Of a stretch of DNA of 51,133 nt, positions 23,234 to 31,775 are shown in pieces. A program made the translations under genes and the position numbers. Numbering within the stretch: position 1 is the first letter of the stretch; each line of letters starts with the position of its first letter. The stretch is from an uncultured Geobacteraceae bacterium (lineage in GTDB: Bacteria; Desulfobacterota; Desulfuromonadia; Geobacterales; Pseudopelobacteraceae), in assembly GCA_903862245.1 (NCBI GenBank), contig CAIOXL010000102.1:1-51133 (forward strand), written 5' to 3'. Below the pieces are notes generated by a model. That model did no database searches. It was not told the DNA's origin and was given only the letters and a program-made list of their open reading frames with translations.

Positions 23234-24139
23234 TCAGCAAAGAGCAACAAAATCTTTGCCATCGGGACAGGTAACCAAGTATTTTTTCACGAGTTCCACC
23301 GGATGGTAGGATAATTTCGCGCTGCGAAGCCCCATATTGCCAAGATCCTGCTCACGATTAAGATAGCGGCACTCCTGAAACAGCAGCTGCGCAAGTTCCC
23401 GGTTTATCAGCTGATACAGCCCTTCGGCAAACGGATCCGCCTTTTCGAAATGGCAGACGGCGGTATCCCGATTAAGGTGTTCGCCAAGGGCAAAGGCGGC
23501 CACACGGTTTTCCACAACAATAACCACCCCCTCAAGGCCAAGTGCTTCAGCAGAACGCAATGCTTCGGAAGCGGCGTCTACTTCCAGACGAACTGATCTA
23601 TCCGCTTCGATGTGCGAACTTTCGAACCAGCGCTCCAGAAGAGCCAGGCAGCCGACGAGATATTCTCCGCTGTACAGGTCAACCGTATAGGCATGCCGAC
23701 TGGTGAAATAATTGATCCGGTTCTTCTTCTTGTGAAAGCGGCTGCCGGGCAATGTTGCCAGCTCTTCCCGCAGGTAGAGATAGTCACTGGAGTCGCGCAG
23801 TTCAGTCAACTGTACGTCAGCACTGTTAAGATATGTGTCAGCAAACTGATCGTCAGCTCCGTACAGAGACCAGCCGGCAGCAAACATGACCGTCACAGCT
23901 TTCGCAACATCCCCCCCGAGCGGCGGCAGGAAGTAGCCTGCTCCATCGTACCCTTTGCCGAGAATGACGACCGAATCTGCAATCTGTGAAACCTGATAGT
24001 TGTGTGCATTCCGGAACAGATACAGGCCGGCAAAGGTCAGCTCTGAAATACGGGGCTGTAAATCGGCACAGAGGTGGTCCAGAAGCGGCTTGTCGGCCAT
24101 GGTCAGCGGACGTGAAGCCGGATACGGAGGAATTTCCAT
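23234..24139 (-). CDS. DUF2156 (phosphatidylglycerol-lysyltransferase C-domain-like) protein
   Basis: A 301-residue soluble protein with the DUF2156 double-GNAT pattern: LTFAGLYLFRNAHNYQVSQI, LRDSSDYLYLREELATLPGS, FHKKKNRINYF, then a second half with ALGLEGVVIVVENRVAAFAL and INRELAQLLFQECRYLNREQ. In MprF enzymes this domain transfers an aminoacyl group to lipids; here the membrane flippase domain is absent, so the acceptor is unknown. GGAG precedes the ATG. It is divergent from the aminotransferase gene across 75 nt and is probably transcribed alone. Confidence 0.8.
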   Translation of the reverse strand: MEIPPYPASRPLTMADKPLLDHLCADLQPRISELTFAGLYLFRNAHNYQVSQIADSVVILGKGYDGAGYFLPPLGGDVAKAVTVMFAAGWSLYGADDQFADTYLNSADVQLTELRDSSDYLYLREELATLPGSRFHKKKNRINYFTSRHAYTVDLYSGEYLVGCLALLERWFESSHIEADRSVRLEVDAASEALRSAEALGLEGVVIVVENRVAAFALGEHLNRDTAVCHFEKADPFAEGLYQLINRELAQLLFQECRYLNREQDLGNMGLRSAKLSYHPVELVKKYLVTCPDGKDFVALC

Positions 24140-24214
24140 TTGTGTTCTCCGCTATTTGTTGTAGTATTTCGCCCCTGTCATCGTAACAGAAAAATTATCG
24201 TGGAGGAAATTGTA

Positions 24215-25408
24215 ATGGCTATTGCTGTGAAGATTGCCAATCAGATATCCAAATCATCCTGGATCCGCAAGATGTTTGAAGAGGGGGAACGGCTGCGTCA
24301 GGAACTCGGCGCTGAGAACGTTTTTGATTTTACGCTCGGCAATCCTGATGTGGAACCTCCGGCATCTTTCAGCCGTGAGCTGCTGGAGCTGGCACAGACG
24401 CCGCTGCCCGGCATGCATCGTTACATGAACAACGCCGGGTATGGCGAAACGCGGAGCGCCGTTGCGGGAAAAATTTCAAAAGATTCCGGCATCTCGGTCC
24501 CGGCGGACAATATCATCATGACCTGTGGTGCCGGCGGCGCCCTTAATGTGGTGCTCAAGACCATTCTCAATCCGGGGGAGGAGGTCATCATCCTGGCCCC
24601 CTTCTTTGTCGAGTACAAGTTCTACATTGATAATCATGGCGGTGTGCCGGTTGAAGTCTGGACGAAGCGTGACACCTTCCAGCTTGATATCGACGCAATC
24701 GAAAGCGCGATCACCTCCAGGACCCGTGCCATCATCATCTGCTCACCCAATAATCCGACCGGTGTGATCTACCCGGCAGAAAGCCTGCAACGGCTGGGGG
24801 ATGTGGTGAAAAAGGCGAGCGAACGGATCGGCCGTCTGATCTACGTAATTTCTGATGAGCCGTATGCCCGTATCGTGTTTGACGGCCAGCAGGTTCCGAA
24901 TATTTTTCCGCTGGTGGAAAGCTCGATCATTGTCACGTCACACAGTAAGGACCTGGCTCTGCCGGGTGAGCGGATCGGTTATCTGGCAGCCAACCCCCGT
25001 ATGGCAACGGCCGGTCAGTTCATGGAAGGGGCGGTATTCAGCAATCGCGTCCTCGGTTTTGTCAATGCACCGGCACTGATGCAGCGACTGGTGGCAAAAC
25101 TGCAGGATGAGTCGGTTGATGTTGCCGAATACCAGGCGAAACGGGATCTGCTGGTGAATGAACTGGGGAACATGGGCTTTACCATCGTCAAGCCGGACGG
25201 GGCCTTCTATCTCTTTCCCCAATCTCCGCTCGCTGATGATGTGGAGTTCGTCAAGCTGGCCCAGAAACACCGCATTCTGCTGGTACCGGGAGCCGGTTTC
25301 GGCGCTCCCGGATTTTTCAGAATAGCGTACTGCTTCGATATCGGTATGATTAAACGGAGTCTGCCGGCCTGGCGGGCGCTGGCCAAAGAGGTTGGACTGA
25401 AGGGGTGA
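24215..25408 (+). CDS. Class I/II PLP-dependent aminotransferase
   Basis: A 397-residue fold-type I aminotransferase. Seen: FTLGNPDVEPPASF near 36, TCGAGGALNVVL near 94, ICSPNNPTGVIYP near 173, VISDEPYARIVFDG near 207 and the PLP-lysine segment SHSKDLALPGERIGYL near 240, ending with LVPGAGFGAPGFFRIAYC holding the carboxylate Arg. The set fits the aspartate/aromatic aminotransferase group; substrate is not clear. ATG 24215 is chosen for GGAGGAAAT upstream; the frame extends to 24140 but that part is not conserved-looking. Confidence 0.88.
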   Translation: MAIAVKIANQISKSSWIRKMFEEGERLRQELGAENVFDFTLGNPDVEPPASFSRELLELAQTPLPGMHRYMNNAGYGETRSAVAGKISKDSGISVPADNIIMTCGAGGALNVVLKTILNPGEEVIILAPFFVEYKFYIDNHGGVPVEVWTKRDTFQLDIDAIESAITSRTRAIIICSPNNPTGVIYPAESLQRLGDVVKKASERIGRLIYVISDEPYARIVFDGQQVPNIFPLVESSIIVTSHSKDLALPGERIGYLAANPRMATAGQFMEGAVFSNRVLGFVNAPALMQRLVAKLQDESVDVAEYQAKRDLLVNELGNMGFTIVKPDGAFYLFPQSPLADDVEFVKLAQKHRILLVPGAGFGAPGFFRIAYCFDIGMIKRSLPAWRALAKEVGLKG

Positions 25409-25451
25409 GCTGATTATTTTTTCTGAGTAGAACGATTCTCCCGCTTATTAG

Positions 25452-25560
25452 TTCCCTCTCCCTGAGGGAGAGGGTCGGGGTGAGGGGGAGATGTTGGATT
25501 GTGCGGTATCGTTGCCCCCTCAACCGGCCTTCGGCCACCTTCTCCCTCAGGGAGAAAATA
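25452..25560. repeat. REP-like pair of palindromic repeats
   Basis: The first element contains the near-perfect palindrome CCCTCTCCCTGAGGGAGAGGG (25454-25474) followed by GTCGGGGTGAGGGGG. The second, in inverted orientation (about 25514-25557), has CCCCCTCAACCGGCCTTCGG and TTCTCCCTCAGGGAGAA. Such paired palindromes resemble the dispersed REP/BIME elements found in many Proteobacteria. It sits between converging genes and could terminate both. Confidence 0.7.
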
Positions 25561-25584
25561 GGCTGTAGATCAGTACTAATCAGG

Positions 25585-26103
25585 TTATTTCTTCAGCTCC
25601 TCCGCTTTATTCTCAAGGAATTCAATGAAATCTATTGAGCGGTGAACAAAACGGAGATTGAAGCGGCTTTCGTACAGCAACGCTGCCGATGCCAGAAAAA
25701 GAAAAACTCCGCCGCAGAGGGCGATTAACGTTGGAATCCAGGCCTGATCAGTGCTGCCGTAGGCCACATTGACCGCGATCGCCAGACTTGAGGCGACAAA
25801 GAGCAACGTCGCGGTATAGAGGGAGACCATGGCCTTCTGGATCAGCATCGCCCTCCGCCGTTGCAGTCCAATCTGACCGCGCAGATGTTTCATCCGCTCT
25901 TCCGGGTAGGAAATCTTTCCCGTTATTATCGCTTCCACTTCACCCTTCATGACATTTACCCGGTCAAAGATACGTCCCAGACGGGCCGACGTTGAAAATA
26001 TGAGAGTTCCGCACGCCGAAATGAGAACCGCCGGGGTAATCATAGAGGTGAGAATGCGTGAACTGGCGAGCGCTTCGAGAAGCTCTTTTTCGTGGATTGC
26101 CAT
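25585..26103 (-). CDS. DUF2721 membrane protein
   Basis: A 172-residue membrane protein of the DUF2721 family. Pattern seen: MITPAVLISACGTLIFSTSA, RLGRIFDRVNVMKGEVEAII, then about two further helices (ATLLFVASSLAIAVNVAYG and LIALCGGVFLFLASAALLYE) and a conserved-looking basic/acidic tail LRFVHRSIDFIEF. Function unknown. It is 63 nt downstream of the MFS gene on the same strand, so the two may be cotranscribed. A modest CAGGA ribosome site precedes the ATG. Confidence 0.8.
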   Translation of the reverse strand: MAIHEKELLEALASSRILTSMITPAVLISACGTLIFSTSARLGRIFDRVNVMKGEVEAIITGKISYPEERMKHLRGQIGLQRRRAMLIQKAMVSLYTATLLFVASSLAIAVNVAYGSTDQAWIPTLIALCGGVFLFLASAALLYESRFNLRFVHRSIDFIEFLENKAEELKK

Positions 26104-26166
26104 AGTTTGTCCTGTCGTACGTACTGATGTATTTTGCCTCTGTTTTTGCCATCTCGGTATCTGTTA

Positions 26167-27570
26167 CTAAGCTGAACGTTTTTCTCCCAAAAACCGCATC
26201 TTTTTCCCCGCCTTCAGGTTTTCCTCAATCTGCTCCAGCGTTACCCCCTTCGTCTCCGGCACAAAAGCTGCGACAAAAACTACCGCCAGTACACAGAAAA
26301 ACGCAAAGAGGAAGAATATGGAGGAGTTGCCGTTTACCTTCATAAATGTCAGGGCGTTATCCATCAACAGTCCGGCAAAGGTCCAGTTTACCATTGTGGT
26401 AACCGTCATGCCCATTTCTCTCCCCTGCAAGGGAAATATTTCGGAACAGACAAGCCAGGCAACCGGTCCCCAGGAAACGGCAAAACCAAAGATATAGAAA
26501 ATCACCGCAATCAGAAGAACCATTTTTGGCCCGGCTGCGATCAGGGACGGGGCTGAATTGTTGCCGATCATACTGAAAGCGGCGCCGGCAGCAATCATGG
26601 CGGCAAACATGGAACATGCGCCTATGTACAAAAGTTTTTTGCGGCCCCATTTTTCAACAAGGCGAATGGCCGGAAAGGTGAACAGCATATTCACCGTCGG
26701 CACCGCCATCATCGCCACAATACCTGTCAATCCCGCATAGCCGAAAATTGTCGGAGCGTAGTAAATCATCACATTAATTCCCACAAGCTGCTGGAATATC
26801 TGAATAAAGACTCCCACAAACAGAACCTTGATAAAATACCCTTTGCACAGGATGCCGAATTGAGCGCCCGTGTCGTCCAGAGTGCCTTCGATATTTTTTA
26901 TTTCGCGGTTGATATCTTCCTCGGAATTGAGAGTTTTCCGGAGGACCTCTTCCGCATCATTTTTTCTCCCCTTAAGCATGAGCCAACGGGGGCTTTCCGG
27001 TAGGAAAAGGCTTCCCACAAACATCAGGCTGGCAAACAGTACAATCACGGCGAACATTACTGGAAGCGCTGTCTGCGGGTTGGTAATCCACTTGGCAATG
27101 AAAACGTTAGTTAACGAAATGAGAAAAATACCGATCGTGATGAGCAGTTGAAACAGTGTCCCCATAGCACCGCGAATCTGTGCCGGAGCCGTTTCCGAGA
27201 GGTAGAGCGGGACGATGAACGATGCAATGCCGATGGCAAAACCGAGAAAAAATCTGCACACAAACAGAATAGTGAGCGGGGGAAGAAAAGAAGATACCAG
27301 GGAGGCGGCGCAGAATATAAAACCGGAAAGCATCATGCTTTTTTTACGCCCCAGATAGCGCGCAAAAATCCCGGAGAGCAGAGCGCCAAGCACCCCGCCG
27401 GTTGCCAGAATGGAGGAATAATGTTCCGCGCTCTTGATGTCGAGACCATACACCCTGCTGATGGTCCCTATTGAATTGGCTATAAACCCCTGATCCAGGC
27501 CAAAGAGCAGGCCGCCCAGTGCCGCCGTCCCGCAGATGTAAAAAACAATTGCCTTGTACCCTCTGTCCAT
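26167..27570 (-). CDS. Sugar-porter family MFS transporter
   Basis: A 467-residue, 12-helix major facilitator protein, likely a proton-coupled sugar or polyol importer. Family signatures are complete: GGLLFGLDQGFIANSIGTI in helix 1, ARYLGRKKSMMLSG between helices 2 and 3, PLYLSETAPAQIRGAMGTLF, PESPRWLMLKGRKNDAEEVL before the central loop, QQLVGINVMIYYAPTIFG in helix 7, and PETKGVTLEQIEENL at the end. Substrate cannot be read from sequence. A clear AAAGGAG site precedes ATG 27570. It lies 48 nt after pepF on the same strand. Confidence 0.9.
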   Translation of the reverse strand: MDRGYKAIVFYICGTAALGGLLFGLDQGFIANSIGTISRVYGLDIKSAEHYSSILATGGVLGALLSGIFARYLGRKKSMMLSGFIFCAASLVSSFLPPLTILFVCRFFLGFAIGIASFIVPLYLSETAPAQIRGAMGTLFQLLITIGIFLISLTNVFIAKWITNPQTALPVMFAVIVLFASLMFVGSLFLPESPRWLMLKGRKNDAEEVLRKTLNSEEDINREIKNIEGTLDDTGAQFGILCKGYFIKVLFVGVFIQIFQQLVGINVMIYYAPTIFGYAGLTGIVAMMAVPTVNMLFTFPAIRLVEKWGRKKLLYIGACSMFAAMIAAGAAFSMIGNNSAPSLIAAGPKMVLLIAVIFYIFGFAVSWGPVAWLVCSEIFPLQGREMGMTVTTMVNWTFAGLLMDNALTFMKVNGNSSIFFLFAFFCVLAVVFVAAFVPETKGVTLEQIEENLKAGKKMRFLGEKRSA

Positions 27571-27618
27571 TGTGTTCTCCTTTGAGGAGATTGAAATGTA
27601 AAGCGTATGTGACGGTAC

Positions 27619-29388
27619 TTAGAGCGTCAGTTTAAGCTCTTCAAGTAATATCGCCATGGCATTGTACCCTTTCTGCCAGAATCCGCCATCGGTGATGTCA
27701 ATGCCGGCAAGTCGGGCGGTGTCGGCAGGTGAAAGCGCTCCCCCTGACTCCAGCAGAGCCTGGTAGCCCGGCTTGAACGAATCACCTTCCTCCCGATACT
27801 TCTGGAAAAGTGCCAGTACCAGCAGTTCGGCAAATGTGTAGGAATAACAGTAGAACCGGCTATGGATAAAGTGGCTGATATAGCTCCACCCCCAGCGATA
27901 GGCGGGAATCATCTCTACAGAATCGCCGTACAGTTTGCCATTTTCTTCAAGCCAGATTTCAGCAATGCGGTCATTGGAAAGCAGGCCGCCACCCCGTTCA
28001 GTATGCAGGCGCAGTTCAAAGCGGGTCAGTACGGTCTGGCGGAACGTGGTGGCGATGATATCTTCGATTTTGGCGCAGAGCAGCGATCTGCGCACCAGTG
28101 GATCCTGCTCGTTGTCCAGAAGTCTGCGGGTGAGGAGCATCTCGCCGAACACCGAGGCCGTTTCTGCCAGGGGGAGCGGCGCGTGATAATTGAGCAGGTT
28201 CTGTTTTTGGGAAAGGACGAAGTGCAGGCCATGTCCCGCTTCATGGGCAATGGTAGCCAGGTCACGCAGCGTTCCGGTGTAGTTGAGAAGAAGGAATGGC
28301 GGCAGGGCGGGGGAAATACCCATGGCAAATGCCCCCCCTGATTTTCCGGTACGGGGCAGCACATCAACGCGCCGTTCGGAAAAGAATGCGTCAACAATCC
28401 TGCCGAATTCAGGGTCATAGTCCCGGTATGAATCAACCACCAGTTCCCGTGCCTCAGCAAAAGTGTAGTTCCGTTCCGTCTCGGCCACCGGGGCATAAAT
28501 GTCGCAATTACGCAGTGTATCCATCTTCAGCATGCCGGCTTTTAACCTGAAATACTCCTGCGCCAGGCCGTAGTTTGCTTCGGTGACGCTCATCAGGTGT
28601 TCAACGGCGTCATCCGGAATCTCATTGCCGATATTGGTCGGCTGGATAGGTGTCTGGTAACTCCGCAGCTCCATTTCCTGGCCGTGATCAAGTGCCATAT
28701 TGTTGAACACGGCATTGAACACTATGCCATGCTCGCCGTGGCGCTCCAGAAAAACGGTCATCGCCCGGAAACGGACGTCAGGCGAGGTATGGTGCAACAG
28801 GGAAAGCAGCTCTTCGCCGGTAAAATCGCGCTCTTCCCCATCCAGTTCCATGCGGTATTTCAAGGAGGCTGAAAGTTCATCAAAGAGTTTGGTGAAGGCA
28901 CGCACACCGGTCAGGTCTTTGCGTGTCAGCAGCCGCTCTTCATTCTCCTTGAGGGTATGGGGACGAAACCTTCGAATTCCTTCCAGAAAATGAATATATT
29001 CTCGTGCTTCGGGAAGCGAGCAGAACGCTGCAAAAACGGTGTCGTTCAATTCCATCAGTTCCAGATCGAAAAAGAGTAGTTGCTGGGAAAGCGTGCTGCC
29101 CAGTTCGGAACAGCGCTGGGAAAGGGCACGGTAGGTCTCGTTGCCGGAGTCGTCGGCAAACAGCAGATGGGCATAACAAAATGGTTTTGCCATGCGTGTT
29201 TGCAGTGCTTCATACTCCTGAACCGCTGCCAGCAGCGCAACGATATCCAGCGCAGCTACTTTTTCAAAATAGGTATCCCGGAAATCGGCGGCCAGTTGCT
29301 GGAAGGAACCGAGGTCGGCTTCCAGTTCCGGAGAATCAGGGGCAGGGTAGAGAAGTGCGGTGTTCCAGGTCAGATCATGGTTCGGCAT
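27619..29388 (-). CDS. pepF: M3-family oligoendopeptidase F
   Basis: A cytosolic zinc peptidase that degrades short peptides. The 589-residue protein has the M3B layout with an N-terminal helical lobe and the catalytic DLATIAHEAGHGLHFVLSQ near residue 385 (HExxH; third ligand Glu in ETASVFGEMLLTRRL about 25 residues later), and YRWGWSYISHFIHSRFYCYS near the end. ATG 29388 has GGAG 7 nt upstream; a TTG at 29400 would overlap that site. It probably shares a transcript with the downstream MFS gene. Confidence 0.92.
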   Translation of the reverse strand: MPNHDLTWNTALLYPAPDSPELEADLGSFQQLAADFRDTYFEKVAALDIVALLAAVQEYEALQTRMAKPFCYAHLLFADDSGNETYRALSQRCSELGSTLSQQLLFFDLELMELNDTVFAAFCSLPEAREYIHFLEGIRRFRPHTLKENEERLLTRKDLTGVRAFTKLFDELSASLKYRMELDGEERDFTGEELLSLLHHTSPDVRFRAMTVFLERHGEHGIVFNAVFNNMALDHGQEMELRSYQTPIQPTNIGNEIPDDAVEHLMSVTEANYGLAQEYFRLKAGMLKMDTLRNCDIYAPVAETERNYTFAEARELVVDSYRDYDPEFGRIVDAFFSERRVDVLPRTGKSGGAFAMGISPALPPFLLLNYTGTLRDLATIAHEAGHGLHFVLSQKQNLLNYHAPLPLAETASVFGEMLLTRRLLDNEQDPLVRRSLLCAKIEDIIATTFRQTVLTRFELRLHTERGGGLLSNDRIAEIWLEENGKLYGDSVEMIPAYRWGWSYISHFIHSRFYCYSYTFAELLVLALFQKYREEGDSFKPGYQALLESGGALSPADTARLAGIDITDGGFWQKGYNAMAILLEELKLTL

Positions 29389-29504
29389 TATGGGCTCCAA
29401 GCGTAGTGGTATAAATTATACTTCATTGCGGGACATTACACCGGTTGATTGGCCCAGTCAAGGCGGGCCGGCTGCGAAGCTGTCCGGGCGGCGTCAAAAA
29501 AACA

Positions 29505-29532
29505 TTGACACGTAATGTTTAGTTTGTTAGAA
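29505..29532 (+). promoter_or_regulatory. Promoter of the tRNA-Ala gene
   Basis: TTGACA (29505-29510), 16-nt spacer, TTAGAA (29527-29532); transcription would start about 10 nt before the mature tRNA. Confidence 0.45.
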
Positions 29533-29548
29533 GAACGCTCCACTTTGT

Positions 29549-29624
29549 GGGGCTGTAGCTCAGCTGGGAGAGCGCCTGACTGGCAGTCAGGAGGTCGACA
29601 GTTCGATCCTGTTCAGCTCCACCA
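29549..29624 (+). tRNA. tRNA-Ala (anticodon GGC)
   Basis: A 76-nt cloverleaf folds cleanly. The acceptor stem is GGGGCTG with CAGCTCC, the D arm GCTC...GAGC, the anticodon stem CCTGA/TCAGG with loop CTGGCAG (anticodon GGC, reading GCC and GCU), and the T arm GACAG-TTCGATC-CTGTT. The CCA end is encoded (29622-29624). It stands alone with its own promoter and terminator. Confidence 0.97.
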
Positions 29625-29634
29625 AACAAATTCA

Positions 29635-29666
29635 GGGGTTTCGCATTTTGCGGAGCCCCTTTTTTT
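29635..29666 (+). terminator. Terminator of tRNA-Ala
   Basis: GGGGTTTCGCA (29635-29645) and TGCGGAGCCCC (29649-29659) form an 11-bp stem with two G-T pairs and a TTT loop, followed by seven T. It begins 10 nt after the CCA end. Confidence 0.85.
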
Positions 29667-29797
29667 ATGCGGCTTTAACAAAAATTGTTTGTTCATTGCA
29701 CAGTAAAGCTGTATGTTTTCTCCCCATGAACAAATGTTGCTCCCTTTGTCCTTACCTCTTGTTCGATTACCTGTGATCTCTCCGTCAGGGGTGAACC

Positions 29798-30508
29798 ATG
29801 AAGAACAAAATCCGCCGGACACTTGAAAAATTCACTTCCTTCTGGTGGGGCGAAAAAGGTCCGTCCGTCCTGCTGGTGCTGCTTGTGGTAGCTTTTCTGG
29901 TTTCGCCGCTCCTGAAGTCCGGACCAGGCAAACTGCTGAGCTCTCTGTTTTTCTCACTTCTTCTGCTGTCGGGCGTTACCACCATGTGGGACAAAAGGCT
30001 ACCCCGGATTGGTGCCGCAGTCGTGGCGGTGACCGCCTTCATATTTATCTGGCTGAAACATTTCAACCCTGAAAACACCACCGTGCTGTTTGGCGCCGAA
30101 CTTTGTACGTTCTGTTATCTGGTGCTGCTCACCGGTGTTGTCATGCGCCATGTCTTCAAGGACGGTGCGGTGACAGCCAGTCGCGTTCAGGGTGCCGTTG
30201 CGGGCTACATTCTGATCGGACTCACCTGGGCAACCATCTACCGTATCCTGGAGCTGTATTATCCCGGTTCCCTGATTGTGTCATCCCCTGCTGCGGGGCT
30301 GGCAACCGCTGTAGGGGAGTGGGATTTCACCTATTTCAGCTTTGTCACGTTGACGACTCTCGGTTACGGCGATATTATCCCGATCCATCCGGCGACACGA
30401 ATATTCGTGATTTTTGAGGCGCTGATCGGGCAGCTCTTTCCCGCAACGCTTCTGGCTCGTCTTGTTTCGCTGCAGACGGTGCAGACAAAGATGAGGGATG
30501 AGGGATGA
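29798..30508 (+). CDS. Potassium-channel-like membrane protein (Ion_trans_2)
   Basis: A 236-residue membrane protein with about six helices. The last two flank a pore loop with the selectivity filter TLTTLGYGDIIP near residue 188 (TLGYGD, a conservative variant of TVGYGD). No RCK or cyclic-nucleotide domain follows, and there is no clear voltage-sensing Arg repeat, so it is best called a simple two-pore-helix-type K+ channel with extra N-terminal helices. The stop codon lies in the third unit of a 7-bp tandem repeat. The RND efflux operon starts 68 nt after the stop. Confidence 0.85.
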   Translation: MKNKIRRTLEKFTSFWWGEKGPSVLLVLLVVAFLVSPLLKSGPGKLLSSLFFSLLLLSGVTTMWDKRLPRIGAAVVAVTAFIFIWLKHFNPENTTVLFGAELCTFCYLVLLTGVVMRHVFKDGAVTASRVQGAVAGYILIGLTWATIYRILELYYPGSLIVSSPAAGLATAVGEWDFTYFSFVTLTTLGYGDIIPIHPATRIFVIFEALIGQLFPATLLARLVSLQTVQTKMRDEG

Positions 30509-30517
30509 GGGATGAGG
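30490..30517 (+). repeat. Four tandem GATGAGG units across the channel gene stop codon
   Basis: Four perfect 7-bp copies: 30490-30496, 30497-30503, 30504-30510 and 30511-30517. The channel TGA (30506-30508) is formed in unit three. Since 7 is not a multiple of 3, copy-number change shifts frame: three or more units keep the present stop, while two units would join the channel frame to the upstream extension of the efflux-adaptor frame. Confidence 0.9.
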
Positions 30518-30576
30518 TGGTAGATCGGTACCAATCTTGTAATTTTATGGCGATTCAAAATGAGTGGGGGGTCAGC

Positions 30577-31767
30577 ATGGGGCGGAATGCAATAGTAGCA
30601 CACAGGGTATATCTGGCTGTTTTTCTTTGTCTTGCGGCATTCTTCGCACCGGTTCTTTCGGGGTGCAGCGCGCACGAAAAGCCGAAAGGACCGCCGCTGG
30701 CAGCTGAAGTTGTGGCGATTACGGTGCAGCCCCGGACAATGCCGGTAGCATTTCCGTTTGTTGCCCAGATTCAGAGCTCCCACCAGGTGGATATCATGGC
30801 CAGGGTCAGCGGTTTTCTGGAAAAAATTAGTTATCCCGAAGGACAACCGGTCAAGAAGGGACAGGTTCTCTTCCAGATTGACAGGAAACCTTTTCTGGCT
30901 GCTGTTGATGCTGCCAAATCAGAGGTGGAGATTCGCCAGTCTCAACTCTGGACCGCCTCTGCCAGTCTTAACCGGATCAAGCCGCTTGCCGATCAGAATG
31001 CCGCCAGTAAAAGTGATCTGGACAATGCCATCGGTGCGGAAAAGTCTGCCGAGGCCGCCCTGCAGCAGGCCAAGGCAAACCTGTACAAGTCAAATCTCGA
31101 CCTTGGCTATACCACCATCACCTCTCCGGTAAGCGGAGTCACCGGTCAGTCGAAAATACGTGAGGGGGGGTACATCGCCGCCGGCAGCCAGTCGGCTACG
31201 CTGACCTATGTGGCAACGCTCGATCCGGTCTGGGTTGAATTCAGCGTGTCCCAGAACCAGGAGGCGGAGTTGAAGCGGGAGGTGGTGAGCGGCAGAACAA
31301 TCCTGCCGCGCGGCAGCCGCTATACTGTTGATCTTGAACTGTCCGACGGAAGCCACTACCCGCAGGCAGGCGTTGTAAATTTTGCTGACCCGTCGTTCAG
31401 CAAGGAAACCGGCACGTTTCAGGTGAGGGCGCAAATAGCCAATCCCAAAGGCACACTCCGCCCCGGCATGTTCGTAAAGGCCTTTCTGAAGGGGGCAACA
31501 CGTGCCAACGCCCTGGTCGTGCCGCAGAAATCGGTGCAGCAGACCGCCAATGGCCATGTCATATTTATTGCCAACGGCAAGGGGCTGGCTGAGGTGCGGC
31601 CGGTTGCCGTCGGTGACTGGGTCGGTCAGGAGTGGATCATCACCAGTGGTTTAAAGGCGGGTGAACAGGTGATCGTGGATGGTTTCATGAAGCTGGCCCC
31701 CGGCATGCCGGTCAAACTGGTGCAGCCGGAACAGCTGAAAGCTGTACAACCGGCAGCCGGTAAATAG
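30577..31767 (+). CDS. RND efflux periplasmic adaptor (AcrA/MexA-like lipoprotein)
   Basis: Bridges the inner-membrane pump and outer-membrane channel of a tripartite exporter. The 396-residue protein starts with a lipoprotein signal peptide ending in lipobox LSGC (Cys30). It then has the lipoyl half-motif VDIMARVSGFLEKISYPEGQ with VKKGQVLFQID, a helical hairpin, the second lipoyl half YTTITSPVSGVTGQSKIREG, and barrel and membrane-proximal domains with NPKGTLRPGMFVKAFL. ATG 30577 is chosen because it gives a proper signal peptide; the frame is open back to 30505. It is the first gene of the operon; no repressor is adjacent. Confidence 0.9.
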   Translation: MGRNAIVAHRVYLAVFLCLAAFFAPVLSGCSAHEKPKGPPLAAEVVAITVQPRTMPVAFPFVAQIQSSHQVDIMARVSGFLEKISYPEGQPVKKGQVLFQIDRKPFLAAVDAAKSEVEIRQSQLWTASASLNRIKPLADQNAASKSDLDNAIGAEKSAEAALQQAKANLYKSNLDLGYTTITSPVSGVTGQSKIREGGYIAAGSQSATLTYVATLDPVWVEFSVSQNQEAELKREVVSGRTILPRGSRYTVDLELSDGSHYPQAGVVNFADPSFSKETGTFQVRAQIANPKGTLRPGMFVKAFLKGATRANALVVPQKSVQQTANGHVIFIANGKGLAEVRPVAVGDWVGQEWIITSGLKAGEQVIVDGFMKLAPGMPVKLVQPEQLKAVQPAAGK

Positions 31768-31775
31768 GGGGCGTC

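Noticed and set aside
29515-29706. An open frame running through tRNA-Ala
   Set aside because: The region folds as a complete tRNA with CCA and is followed by a terminator.
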